Shown in pieces: positions 10,326-21,489 of a stretch of 64,000 nucleotides of DNA. Numbering within the stretch: position 1 is the stretch's first letter; every line of letters starts with the position of its first letter. The stretch lies in contig NC_088301.1 in assembly GCF_032854445.1 (NCBI RefSeq), positions 59,906,512-59,970,511 of the forward strand. Reading direction: 5' to 3'. A program made the position numbers and the translations under genes. The notes beneath the pieces were generated by a model. It made no database searches. It had not been told where the DNA came from and saw nothing but the letters and a program-made list of their open reading frames with translations. This DNA is from Liolophura sinensis (lineage: Eukaryota; Mollusca; Polyplacophora; Chitonida; Chitonidae).

Positions 10326-11590
10326 AGTAGGCCTGCAGGTAGAAATTCTAATCTACTTTTAATCCACACGTGTTCTTAACTATTTCCATTCGTAGATAAA
10401 ACTGTCTTTGCATTTTTATCTTCTACTTCCTAATTACAAAACAAAAAACCTTTTCCTTCACGAGAAATACTGGGGAAATAGAAATTGGAGTAAAAAAATG
10501 TATAGAAAGTAAAAATCCACACTTTCTAGTTTATAGGTTTTCCTTCAGCCTAACATCATAATGGATGAAATATTTTTCGGATATAAGTAATAAAATAATT
10601 TATCCAAGCACAGATCCACCCTGAATTTTTCTTCTTCTTTGATGTTATATAATTTCCTTTTATAATTGAGATGTGTTTAGTATTTTCATTTACACTTCAT
10701 AAATGTAAACCTAAAACATTTGCTTTTTTGATTCTGAATAACCTTTGACTTTTTGATCTGCAACAGTGAAGTTTCAGTGAATCTACCCAATTTTACCGGT
10801 TGTTGTGGTAGGCCAACCTAACCTTGGCGTTAGGCACAACCTAACCTATTGTCGACTTTTTCCAAGTGGTCAAGCAATAAATACATAAATACGCACCCCG
10901 GGCAGCACTGAAAGTATCACTAGCAAAGATATATACATATATGTGTGTACCGTTTTCCCGTTTCAGTGTTGCGTGATTGGCTGGCTGACAGCTAGTTGTG
11001 TTACCAGTACAGGCCCTCGTCTCTAAATTGTAGGTCAATTTAGACACTACACGACGCTTCAGTAAAACTTCTGCGGCAATTTTTCGCCGCGCAGACGTGG
11101 AACAAAATTTTTAACTTAGTGATTGGTACTTTCTTGAAAGTTGGAATATTTTCGTGGATGTTTTGTATGTTCTGATAGATAAATCGGCGTGTGTACTCAA
11201 CAACACTGGAAAGAAGCGGGCATTCCCGATTCGAGTGTGGGTGGGACTGCAAATTGTTTGAAAAGTTGCTCGATTTGTGTACGGATGCAAGATTAATTTG
11301 GATGCATGGTGTTTTCGTAACTAGACTTTTGCTAAGGTCATCTTCTTGGGCAGAATAAAATAAAATTGCTGAGGAAACCTCCCAGATTACAGCATTCCAA
11401 AATTAATGCGTGACAGGAACTTAAATCAAATTCCCAACAAGGTGTACGAGACGCTTAATACGAGATCTTTGTACACAGGACCTGCCATCACGTAATCACT
11501 GAGCCGCATGCTCAAACAAACGAATGATCCCAAACATAAGCATGTGTACGGTACATTGACGTTTGGACGACGGTACATGCACACAAGTTG
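10326..11590. other. AT-rich intergenic DNA
   Basis: No gene, array or terminal-repeat element could be supported here. Confidence 0.4.
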
Positions 11591-11652
11591 ACTTTAGCTG
11601 CAACTGTTCCGACGATTAGTTCAGTAACTGTCGGAGCAGTTGCGGCTAAAGT
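11591..11652. repeat. Imperfect hairpin, 23-bp arms
   Basis: ACTTTAGCTGCAACTGTTCC plus GAC at 11591-11613 pairs with 11630-11652 with two mismatches around a 16-nt loop. Further weaker pairing lies outside (AAGTTG/AACTT). It could be a tiny palindromic MITE or a stem-loop RNA; sequence alone does not decide. Confidence 0.55.
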
Positions 11653-12929
11653 TCAGTTAACTTCTTGTTAATATTTATTTCATGTATGTCATTTTCAAGT
11701 TCGCATTGAAAAAATGGATATGTTACACGTTCATTTCTTAAAGAATGTAGTCTTACTTCGTGGATATCGAGATGATCGAAGTTTCGGCCCACCATTGCGT
11801 GTGCTATTATTTTTTAACGTAAGCCTAACAAATGAAATGTAGTGCTTGGCGTGCAGGTATGCCTGAGAATCTGTGATAGGCATCCCCCCAGAAGTCCTGA
11901 GATAGCCCTATTCTAACAATGGGACAATGTTGCAAATCAGACGGAACCCAGAAAACACAGTAACACCTTGACTCGGAGCTGTATGTGTACTGGTAATTGC
12001 ATGAGTTAATTAGAAAATTGGAAGAGAGTGCATGTTTACCAAAATTAAGGAATAAATAATTTGATCTTGCTACATGCCAAGCCTCAGTGATCAATGCCGG
12101 GTTATGTCCCTAGTTGCTAAATGAAAAGCGCGAAAAATAATGCCGTGAAAAGGCCAAAAATTAGAGATGCTTGAAGAGAGAAGAAAAACTTGAACAATTT
12201 TACTATGAACACAACATATTAATGATAAATGTAACATTTCATTGTAGTCATGGTAGTTGCCTGTGAAATGTGATCAAACCTGATACTTTCAAAATGACAA
12301 AAACATAAGGTATTTGAAATGTATTTGCACTGGGCCCTGTGCCTTTACATGGCATTTTAGACATATTAAGTGTGATAAATGGCACATGTACAGCAAAGTC
12401 AGTTAACAGTTAACTACAACAGATACGTGTATGTAGATGGTGGGGTACACCACGCTGAGAAATCTTAGAAAGTGATCATTTTTGCCCAAAATATAGCTTG
12501 AAGTAGCAGAGATGTTCTGTACATAAGGAGCACCTCGCTTGAGATATGCTAAATATAGGAACTGAAATGTTTCCTGGTACCGGTACGTATGAAGAATTTT
12601 AATATGATCAACCAATTCTACATACGTAGCTGTCATGGTGGATATAGAGGCTGTGGATATTTAACCAGAGATACAAGTTATATCCACATCCAGTGTGTAG
12701 CCTACTTGTAAGAAGGAAACATTTCATTGATAAACACATGTGGAGTTTAACATAAGTGGACTACATGTAATTACACTTATTTTGCATATGACTTGGCTAG
12801 TATTGTATTTCAAGTACCCGGCACCAACAGTTTGGAAAAAGCAATGTTCCCACGGTCAAATTATATCCACTTGATTTTAACACTTAAAAGGTCTTTAGCG
12901 TGAAGTTAAATACAGCAATGAAGTTCTGT
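11653..12929. other. AT-rich intergenic DNA
   Basis: No supported exon, array or element in this stretch. Confidence 0.4.
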
Positions 12930-13322
12930 AATTGTCATCTCTGCATAATAATCTTTTAAATAAGGATATGATCCATATCTGATTAAATTTATTTGAAGGT
13001 AAATTTGTTGTTTATATTCAAACATCATTTAATCTGAATTATGATAATATTTATGAATATCTTAAAATTGTAAATAGGATCAAAATCCAGGCTAATCACA
13101 TTTGTCGGCTGAAATGACCAAAGTGCTAGTGCAAATATATTTATTAAACATGTGCTACATCCTCATTTATAACATAATAACACAAAGACAACATATACAC
13201 AGTACTAAAAGGTGGTCCCAATACCCACCATACAAAAATTATTTTTACTCTTTAAACAAAAATTAAAAAAAAAATATTGATAACCACACTTACAGCTAAC
13301 TTTTCGTGCCCTTTCATCTATC
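12930..13322. mobile_element. Foldback element, diverged copy of the family at 24.25 kb
   Basis: Aligned by eye to the inverse complement of 24256-24660. Shared blocks include GTAAATTTGTTGTTTATAT, AATTATGATAATATTTA, GCTAGTGCAAATATATTTAT, GGTGGTCCCAATACCCACCA and the terminal CTTTCATCT. The left arm is much decayed. No coding capacity. Confidence 0.7.
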
Positions 13323-14733
13323 GTAGTATATATGTGACAAAATCTTCCCATGTGCTATAGGACTTTTACAGCTAGTAACTGATACATGTACCTTGAGAAT
13401 ATATTAAAACTTACCTCCATGGTCAGAACGGCCATTTGCGTGGGTAGTAGTTTTACATGTGCTACAAGCCCAAGGCCACTTGGTGAAGGAAGTAGAGATA
13501 CAGTACATTTGCATACCTGTGCATGTAAACACTACCATTTGCTAGTCAGTCAAGAGCTATTCAGAACACTTATCAAATAAGATCAGTAATGCTTTGCTGT
13601 GGGAAGTACGACAATTTCTGAAGATCTGTTTCATTTCTTCCAAACCATGCAGTATCTATGGCCAGTAGAACTGCATTGGTTACAGTTTGTTAAGGTTTTC
13701 TGCATGTGTCGTTATACACCCCTCAATGAAATCAGGGGTGGGAGGTATACTGGAATGACCCTCTGTGTCTGTCCGTTAGTTGAATGCGTTATATATATTG
13801 TAAGTTAACCTGTTTTTACAATTTATATGATTGGTGTCTTGTTCTGTATTCAAGACTATTTCATTATAAATGTAAATAATACATTCAGTGGAAATAGAGA
13901 AAGCAAAGCTGAGCCGGTGTAAAATAGCTGCACCTCACTCTTTCCATAGACATTATGCTCTTGACATCGCCAACCAATTACATGCACATTGTAAAGTTAT
14001 GAGAGCATAATTCTTTTGTCATTGAATAGAACAATCAAAATGTTTATTTAATAACACTTTAAATTATATTTTTTAAAAATTTCTGCATATTTGTGGAACC
14101 CAGAAAAGTTTTAAATAGAATACAATTCTGGCTCTCACAGTGCCTCCATATGTTCTTTTTGAAGGTTAATGTTTCAAATGAAACAAGGGATGGACAGTTC
14201 AAGAAGCCTATATTATTAATTTCCCATGATTGTTTTTCAACTTGATACTAAAATATTGTTTGCACAATAGATCATGGCAGCCAGTTTCATGGGTGGATGA
14301 AAGTTGGACGCCAGTGTTATAGCACAACTTTGTTGGAAGACAAGTGCTCTCTAATAAACATTAGACTACACAACTAGCACAAAGGACAAAGAAAGTGGTT
14401 GAATACACAGTGAAGATAGACAAGACAGGAATTCGCTTGATTTACCAGCACTATCCTTGCAGTTGGGATTCCTGCTCTCTAATAAGCTTTCCTCAGTGAT
14501 GAAGGATAGTTCAAAGAAGTGTACAAAGCACATGTATTATGAATAATGTCTCAGAAAAACTCAGCACAAAAATATTTTCATTGATATTCATTGATATACT
14601 TTAGTACTGTACATGACTAACAAGAAATTTATTGTACAAAATATGTCTAATATGTATATATGTATGCTTGGGATTTAACGTAGTACTTAACAATGTTTAA
14701 GTCATATGACGACATAGAGTCATTACATGTATT
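13323..14733. other. AT-rich intergenic DNA
   Basis: No supported gene. Scattered short direct repeats only. Confidence 0.4.
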
Positions 14734-14747
14734 GTGTATTCTTGTGG

Positions 14748-14997
14748 GGGGCCTCCGCGGCTCAGTTGGTTAGCGCGCTAGCGCAGCGCAATGACCCAGG
14801 AGTCTCTCATCAATGCGGTTCCTGTGAGTTCAGGTCCAGCTCATGCTGGCTTCCTCTCCGGCCGTACGTGGGAAGGTCTGCCAGCAATCTGTGGATGGTC
14901 GTGGGTTTCCACCCACCATAAAGCTGGCCGCCGTCGTATAAGTGAAATATTCTTGAGTACGGAGTAAAACACCGATCAAATAAATAAATAAATAATA
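14748..14997 (+). mobile_element. Complete tRNA-derived SINE (family A)
   Basis: The head CTCAGTTGGTTAGCGCGCTA is a pol III A-box-like start, followed by a B-box region (GTGAGTTCAGGTCCAGC). The body runs to a conserved 3' tail GAAATATTCTTGAGTACGG, then AAACACCGATCAAATAAATA repeats. A 14-bp target-site duplication, GTGTATTCTTGTGG, is at 14734-14747 and 14998-15011. The near-intact state and perfect duplication suggest a fairly recent insertion. Confidence 0.92.
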
Positions 14998-15044
14998 GTG
15001 TATTCTTGTGGCGGGGCAAGTTCATGCCTCCAAAGTGCTGCAGG

Positions 15045-15212
15045 CACTGAATGTTATGTTTCCTTGCTCTGACGTCTCAGTGCTGTGTGCCAAGTGAGGC
15101 GGTAGCGAGTACCATTTTTAAGCCTGGTACAACCTGACCCAGGTTTGATCCCAGGGTTTCCCCACTTCGAGGCGGACGCTCTAACCATTAGGCCACCAAA
15201 GCGGTCGCGAAG
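15045..15212 (-). mobile_element. tRNA-derived SINE (family B)
   Basis: On the minus strand GGTGGCCTAATGGTTAGAGC (A-box) and GGGATCAAACCTGGGT (B-box) start the element. A body with GGTACTCGCTACCGCC and CAGAGCAAGGAAACA follows. The same sequence occurs at 53925-54108 on the plus strand. This defines a second SINE family distinct from the 14748 copy. Confidence 0.82.
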
Positions 15213-15237
15213 ATGTCTAGGTATGTTGGCCACTGAT

Positions 15238-16320
15238 TGTATCAGGTATGCAGACCTTTTACTGCATCAAGTGTGATGTCATGGGCTCTAACTGCATCAG
15301 ATGTTATAAGGTCTAACTGCATCATGTGATAAGGTCTAACTGCATCACGTGATAAGGTCTAAATGCATCACGTGATAAGGTCTAACTCTGTCAGTTGTGA
15401 TGTTAGACTGTACCAGATGTGATGAGATCGGGCTTTATCAGGTGTGACTGTAACAGGTGTGATGAGGTCTGACTGTGTCAGATGTGATGAGGTCTGACTG
15501 TATCATCAGGTGTGATGAGGTTTGACTGTATCAGGTGAGATGAAGTCTGACTGTATCAGGTATGATAAAGTCTGACTGTATCAGGTATGATGAGGTCTGG
15601 CTGTACCAGGTGTTATGAGGTCTGACTGTATCATCAGGTGTGATGAGGTCTGACTGTATCAGGTGTGATGAGGTCTGACTGTATCAGGTATGATGAGGTC
15701 TGAGTGTATCAGGTATGATGAGGCCTGGCTGTGCCAGGTGTGATGAGGTCTGACTACCAGGTGTGATGAGGCCTGGCTGTGCCAGGTGTGATGAGGTCTG
15801 AGTACCAGGTGTGATGAGGTCAGACTGTACAAGGTGTAATGAGGTACAAGTGCAATGAGGTCAGACTGTACAAGGTGTAATGAGGTTTGGCTGTACCTGG
15901 CGTGATGAGGTCTGGCTGTACCAGGTGTGATGAGGTCAGACTGTACAAGGTGTGATGTCTGACTGTATCAGGTGTGATGAGGTCAGACTGTACAAGGTGT
16001 GATGAGGTGAGACTGTACCAGGTGTAATGTGATGAGGTCTGGCTGTATCAGGTGTGATGAGATCTGGCTGTATCAGGTCTGACTGTACCAGGTGTGATGA
16101 GGCCAAACTGTACCAGGTGTGATGAAATATGGCTGTATCAAGTGTGATGAGGTCTTGCTGTACCAGGTGTGATGAGATCTGACTGTACCGGGTGTGATGA
16201 GGTCAGACTGTACCAGGTGTGATGAGATTTGGCTGTATCAGGTGTGATGAGGTCTGTCTGTACAAGGTGTGATGAGGCCTGGCTGTGCCAGGTGTGATGA
16301 GGCTTTATCACTTGTGATGG
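15238..16320. repeat. ~25-bp minisatellite (1.1 kb)
   Basis: About 40 irregular copies of CTGACTGTATCAGGTGTGAT plus GAGGT. The first part is an older variant (CTAACTGCATCACGTGATAA). Unit length varies by a few bases, so no frame is maintained. Minus-strand frames reading His-rich peptides are artefacts. Confidence 0.93.
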
Positions 16321-16499
16321 TTGGTCGAAACAAGCATTTTTTGAAGGACAGATTGTAGAATACACGTACATGCATCCACTGTATGATTCTTAACATGGTC
16401 CATTGTAATATGCATGTAGAAGCTGTATTGTTTTATTTACAGTCACTTTCATATAAACAATTTAAATGTTACACATATAGGACTACATGTATATACTTA

Positions 16500-16667
16500 T
16501 TATTTTTATTCCTCTCCAGTCGTACATGAAGTGTGTCAGGAATCTGCCGATGATCATGGATTTCCATCAGGCTTTGCCCAGTTTTTTCCCTTCTTGATAC
16601 AACCGTTGTTAATTAAGTGAAATATCCTTGAGTATGGTGTAAAACATCACTCCAACAAATTAATGAA
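16500..16667 (+). mobile_element. Degenerate SINE, family A, 3' half
   Basis: CCTCTCCAGTCGTACATGAA, GATGATCATGGATTTCCA and AAATATCCTTGAGTATGG parallel the complete copy at 14748-14997. It is heavily mutated and lacks the tRNA head. Confidence 0.7.
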
Positions 16668-17599
16668 TAAAATAATTTTATCTCTGACCCCCATTTACAA
16701 CTAAATGTCCAAATTCTTTCTACAAACACATCATCACATGAGCACCTGTTTCTTGCATCATGATGTATAAATGCCACTTATGTGTTAACTGACCGAAGTA
16801 CTCAACTGTGCACCCGATATGAGTGAATAAATTTGTTACATGAAAATGCTGTGTGACCGATTATGTTATGGGGGTTACCAAGGGACAACACCAATACTGA
16901 GTTCTCTATATTAGGCACAAAGATTATTTGTTGACTTGATTGTCCGTTGTTTTATGTTGTGAAGACTGTTTCACTTAAATGTTTATGACAGAAGTTTCAA
17001 GGTTTATAGATGGATGGATGGGCACGAAGCATATGTAGCATCTTGCCTGACAAATATCTCCGACAAATACTGATAAAAGCTACTGTCGATGTGACCTCAT
17101 TGGACAAGGACCAGATGTACCAGATAAGTGATTCACAGATCTACGGAAATGTTTGCAAATCCAACAGTGGCTATTTGAAGTGCGTGATTATAAGCACATA
17201 ATATGTATTAATATATGTAATGTAATGTTCGGGCAGGTCTCATTTATCAGAGTAAATTAACAGTGACATTACTATAGGTAACACCTCATACAATGAATAC
17301 AAAAATTAAAAATAGAAAAAAATGTAGTGTTACTTGTAACTCAATTATGTTTCGTAAAAAACATGTATATTACAAAATTTACACTTTTGTCTATGTATGT
17401 ACTTGCACGTGGCTCGGGTGTGAAGCACTATATAATGAAATCGATCATTGATCAACAAATCTGAATTCTACTGTAAAGCTGTGTACAAACTGGTCAGAAC
17501 TGCCCATTTTTTTTCCATTTTGAATGTGAAGCACCAATAAAATTTAAAGATTGCGAGTAGTATCAAGGTAAATATTTCTATGTCAATCAAAATACATAG
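16668..17599. other. AT-rich DNA without supported genes
   Basis: No exon, element or array could be supported. Confidence 0.4.
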
Positions 17600-18080
17600 G
17601 CTTATATCACTGGAATATAGGCCAATAATACCTGTGTATTGTATACATTGAGGCGTATATCATTGGTGGCGTTCAGCATAAAGGGGATAGTGCAACGACT
17701 GGTTGACCCGTATCAGTATAATGGCTCGGGCCGGGGCGGCTTACTTGCCTTCGGTAAGGCGCCTCAGATGAAAGAGCGGTGGAAATCCGTCCTGCATCAA
17801 GGAGGCACAATACATGCACTCTAAGGATTCCTTCGTCGTCATATGACTGAAAAATTGTTAAGTACGACGTTAAACCCCAAGCACTGGCTCACTCACTATA
17901 TGATTGGAGGATATGTAAGCCTACGTGTGTACTGTATACCGGTACAACTTGGATTGAGGCCTGTATTATTGGAGTATATGTAAGCCTTCGTGTCATTCGT
18001 ATTCCGGTGAAACTTGGATTGAGGCCTATATCATTGGAGTATATGTAAGCCTACATGTCAATCGTATACCGGTACAACTT
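17600..18080. repeat. ~66-bp minisatellite, interrupted by a SINE
   Basis: Four diverged copies of a unit with ATTGGAGTATATGTAAGCCT, TATACCGGTACAACTTGGAT and TGAGGC. A SINE sits between the first unit and the others (17658-17892). Confidence 0.75.
17658..17892 (+). mobile_element. 5'-truncated SINE (family C) inside the minisatellite
   Basis: It matches the inverse of the full copies at 22134-22499 and 54319-54658 from GGCGTTCAGCATAAAGGGGA to the tail AAGTACGACGTTAAACCCCA. The flanks TATATCATTGG and TATATGATTGG look like a target-site duplication with one change, although the array itself also repeats this motif. Confidence 0.85.
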
Positions 18081-18859
18081 GGAGAAGCTGGTAGGATTTC
18101 AATTCTAAGCTAGTGAAAAGCCAGAGGTTTTTCACTTGCTTAGACTGTAGATAAGGACAGATAACTCTGTTTGTCTATCGTGTCTACCCTGTGTTTACCT
18201 ACAGGCTAGCACGCACTGCAAAGCGTTATTTTTCATTTACACTGAATTTCACGGATTAATTTAAAAAAAAAAAATAAAAGAACGCATAATGTAAATCAAA
18301 AAAAAAAATAATTAAATGACCCTATACAGGCCACTGTAAGATACAGGAAAAAATGAATAAAATGCTTTGTGAAAAGGGAGAGGATAACGGATGGGCTGTC
18401 GAGCTTTTACTTTGTTACCCTAATTGCAATATTAACATCTATAAATCCATAAAATTTCGGACCCAATCACGATAAATCTCCCATTAATCGTCATAACCGA
18501 TCCGTCCATATGGACTCTGCTCCAAGATGTCTCATTTGTGTTTTTCAGTAATTTCCATAACATTTCGACACACCGATTCTTTCGAATTTTAAGAAGAACT
18601 CATGTTCGTTTTTTGGTCTAGATGTATACTTCAGTGGTGCCTTACTTGAATAAGTTTAGGCTTATTGCATGGTATATATGTCTGTCCTTCAGTGGAACAT
18701 TTGTCAGTCATTTGCACTGAGTATATATAGTCCCATGGGTTATCAGCCATGAGCTATATCTTCATATCATGCTGTAAAACAGTCTGCATCGTAGGACGAC
18801 CAAAACACAAATAAATTCTTTACATATGTGTGAAAAATCTGAAATGATGGCATCACCTT
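18081..18859. other. AT-rich DNA without supported genes
   Basis: Contains A-rich runs near 18260-18310. No exon or element was identified. Confidence 0.4.
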
Positions 18860-19075
18860 TTGGTTATTTATTTATTTATTTATTTGATTGGTGTTTTACG
18901 GCGTGCTAAAAAACATTTTACTTAATCGACGGCGGCCAGCATTATGGTGTGAAGAAACCGAGCAGAGCCCGGGGGAAACTCACGACCATTTGCAGGTTGT
19001 TGGCTGACCTTCCGTCTTACGGCCGAAGAGGAAGCCAGCATGAACTGGACTTGAACTCACATCGTGTCATGGTGC
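18860..19075 (-). mobile_element. SINE, family A, missing its tRNA head
   Basis: TTATTTATTTGATTGGTGTT starts the inverse of the family A tail. GGCGGCCAGCATTATGG, GAAACTCACGACCATT and GAAGCCAGCATGAACTGG follow. It ends near 19075 before the A-box region. Confidence 0.85.
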
Positions 19076-19204
19076 CGTGCTTTTTTCAACACGTTTTTTT
19101 TGTCTTCAAAACTGTTTTTTCTCTTTGAAAAATTTCACCATGTCACCATATCCCTTTTTACGGCTCCGTAATTTAGTCCTCAGCTGGTAGGAGTACGAGT
19201 ACCT

Positions 19205-19440
19205 ATTTTAAATTATTTATTTGATTGCCGCTTAATGCTGTACTATCAGGTATTTGTTGGCGTGTCGTTCTCTGGGTGAAGGAATCCGGAATAATGGGTA
19301 AAACAATGACCCAGAAGCCTCTCACCAATGTGGTTGCTATGAGTTCAAATCCAGCTCATGCTGCTTTGAGCAAAATGCGGATGGTCGTGGGTTTCCCCCT
19401 GTCTCGCGCCGGTTTTCTCCCACCATAACGGTGTATTCTA
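19205..19440 (+). mobile_element. SINE, family A, rearranged fragments
   Basis: A short inverse tail piece (TTATTTATTTGATTGCCG) is followed on the plus strand by AACAATGACCCAGAAGCCTC, CAAATCCAGCTCATGCTG and GCGGATGGTCGTGGGTTTCC. It ends before the 3' tail. It could be a composite of two insertions. Confidence 0.75.
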
Positions 19441-19880
19441 ATCACATGATATAATCGTCATGTCCGACATTCGTATACCATTCGTAGTCCGTAAAAGGCG
19501 TTCCAAGTCGATAATCGCAAGATCCATTTCCAAAATAACGTTTAACACTAGTTCACAAAGACAAAGCTATGTAATAACAATTACGGCCCGCCCCAGGTTA
19601 AACGGTATTAGATAAAGTTCGAAAATGACGAGCGTTACTGACCTTAACCAAAAAAATTGTGATGCAAAAGTAATGGACGATTACCTCTTTACCGTTAATA
19701 TGTAAGGATCTTATACTGCAAGGCGTGCCATCTATGATGTTACATATGACATGCTGGTCTGTATAAAAGCTGTCTACAAGATAGACGCTTACACTCGGCA
19801 ACCAGCGCCACCTGTGTTGTTAAATACCATGTACGCGATAGATATGTACATGCAGATAAGGGCGCCGTCTATGTGGTTGA
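19441..19880. other. Sequence without supported genes
   Basis: No coding similarity recognised. It may include the decayed 3' end of the reverse-transcriptase element next to it. Confidence 0.35.
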
Positions 19881-21300
19881 TCACATTGCAGATTGCCAGA
19901 GATTCCGAATGCTCTGTCCATACCTGCCAACGAGAGTGTTATACTCATTGTAAAATTTGAGAAACTTAGAATGAAGGCGTTTGATAGAGTATCCTTGAAA
20001 AACTACTTTTTGAAAAAACAACATGTGACGAATATTAAAGTCATAACAATTTACGCAAGATCTGACAAATGCTACAAGGCGAGATATGTATACGCCATAC
20101 ACTTTGGTATATTGCTATCCAAATAAGGATAATTTACAATATCAAAATTGAAATCATCCCTTTTGGGAATTAACCGTAAAGACGGCGTGAAAGGAGACCT
20201 TGTTCGTCTTTGTACAGATATAGATCCAAATAGGATGTACCATCCGGACTATCTGTTGTCTCCTTTAAATCCAATGAAGGTGGATAGATTTCTTTCACCG
20301 CTTAAGCAATATGGGGATTATTTAACGCCAGTAGATCATCAATATACCGTTTGGTAAATGAAAAGGACCGAGCTTTAAAGATATTACTTTTAAGTAATTT
20401 CTACATATAGTCGTATTCATATGAAAACAGGTATACGTCTTCCAAAAGAGGCGCACAATTGGTACCCATTGGGATATCAATGCACTGTTGGTTAATGGTA
20501 TCCCCGAATTTCGCATAGATGTTATTAATGAGAAATTCAAATAAATAATGTAACATCCCTTAAGTGGTAACCTTTATAACTAGTAGAACTAAAGAAGGCC
20601 TTCTGGCGTTAATGTAACGGTGACCTGTCTCGGTATTTACCGAGACAATGAACGACGATATTCTTTCAATAGGATCTTTGTGAGGAATTGTAGTATAGAG
20701 AGTAGAGAATTCCCATGTGGATACGTCTTTGTATGGTATATGCATATGAGCATCGAGTTCTTCTGTTAGGCGTTTGGAGTTTTGAAGAATCGACATGCAG
20801 TTGACACCTGAATTTTTTGTTATGTCTGAAAAATACTTATTCCAAAATGACTTTACTTCTTGTAACGTTCTCTCGTAGGTAGGGTTGACAAGAGTTTGGT
20901 GGTACAACTTCTTGAACCCGCAATAAATCGGGCCTTGTAGGAGGATTTATGCATTTTAGGAATCCAGTAAAGTTGTGGTATTTCTGTATGACGGGTGTGT
21001 ATATTTATGTGCCTTTCTTTAAGAAAGGTTTTGTGTTTATTAAATAGTTCCTCCAGAGTACATGTAGTAGCAGAATACGTGGGTGTTGTGGTAGATGTAC
21101 ATAGCTCTTGAACAAGAATTTGATAATAATTATTCTCGCAAATAAAGATGACATTATTAGGAGCCTTGCCTGCTGCAGTGATGACAAATTTTCTATGAAG
21201 GTCAGCGAGTGTTTCTTGCACATTGGGATTCACACACACATTTGGCGGCGAGTCTCTGCAGTTAAGAGGAGAAAATCGTCACACAGATATTACACACTTG
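19881..21300 (-). pseudogene. Decayed Penelope-like or related retroelement reverse transcriptase
   Basis: Read on the minus strand, collinear pieces in three frames give an N-terminal segment (NVIFICENNYY), WIPKMHKSSYKARFI and SRSCTT (21.2-20.9 kb), then FSTLYTTIPHKD (about 20.7 kb). Next come the RT core IPMGTNCAPLLEDVYLFSYE (about 20.45 kb) and the catalytic RYIDDLL (about 20.34 kb), then the thumb-like MYGVYISRLVAF (20.1 kb down). The order is that of a family of animal reverse transcriptases with the IPMGTNCAPL and Y(I/L)DD motifs. I place it near Penelope-like elements, with uncertainty. Frameshifts at about 20.9 and 20.55 kb and several stops show it is dead. No GIY-YIG endonuclease was found. 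Confidence 0.8.
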
Positions 21301-21489
21301 TGGCCACACTGGTGTTTAAACGAACATTTGTGATTGGCTGACTCGCACGGAGATAAGTCTGCTAATTTGGGGTAAAGTAACTTTCCTCGGCTTATTGAAC
21401 CAATGGTCATGCTGCGTTCTAAATAAAGGCATTTCTGATTGGATCACTAACATGGGGGGGGGGGGGGTAGAAAATAAATTGTCTTTTTA

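Noticed and set aside
14727-15025. Short frames on both strands across 14.7-15.0 kb
   Set aside because: They lie wholly within or at the edges of the SINE at 14748-14997.
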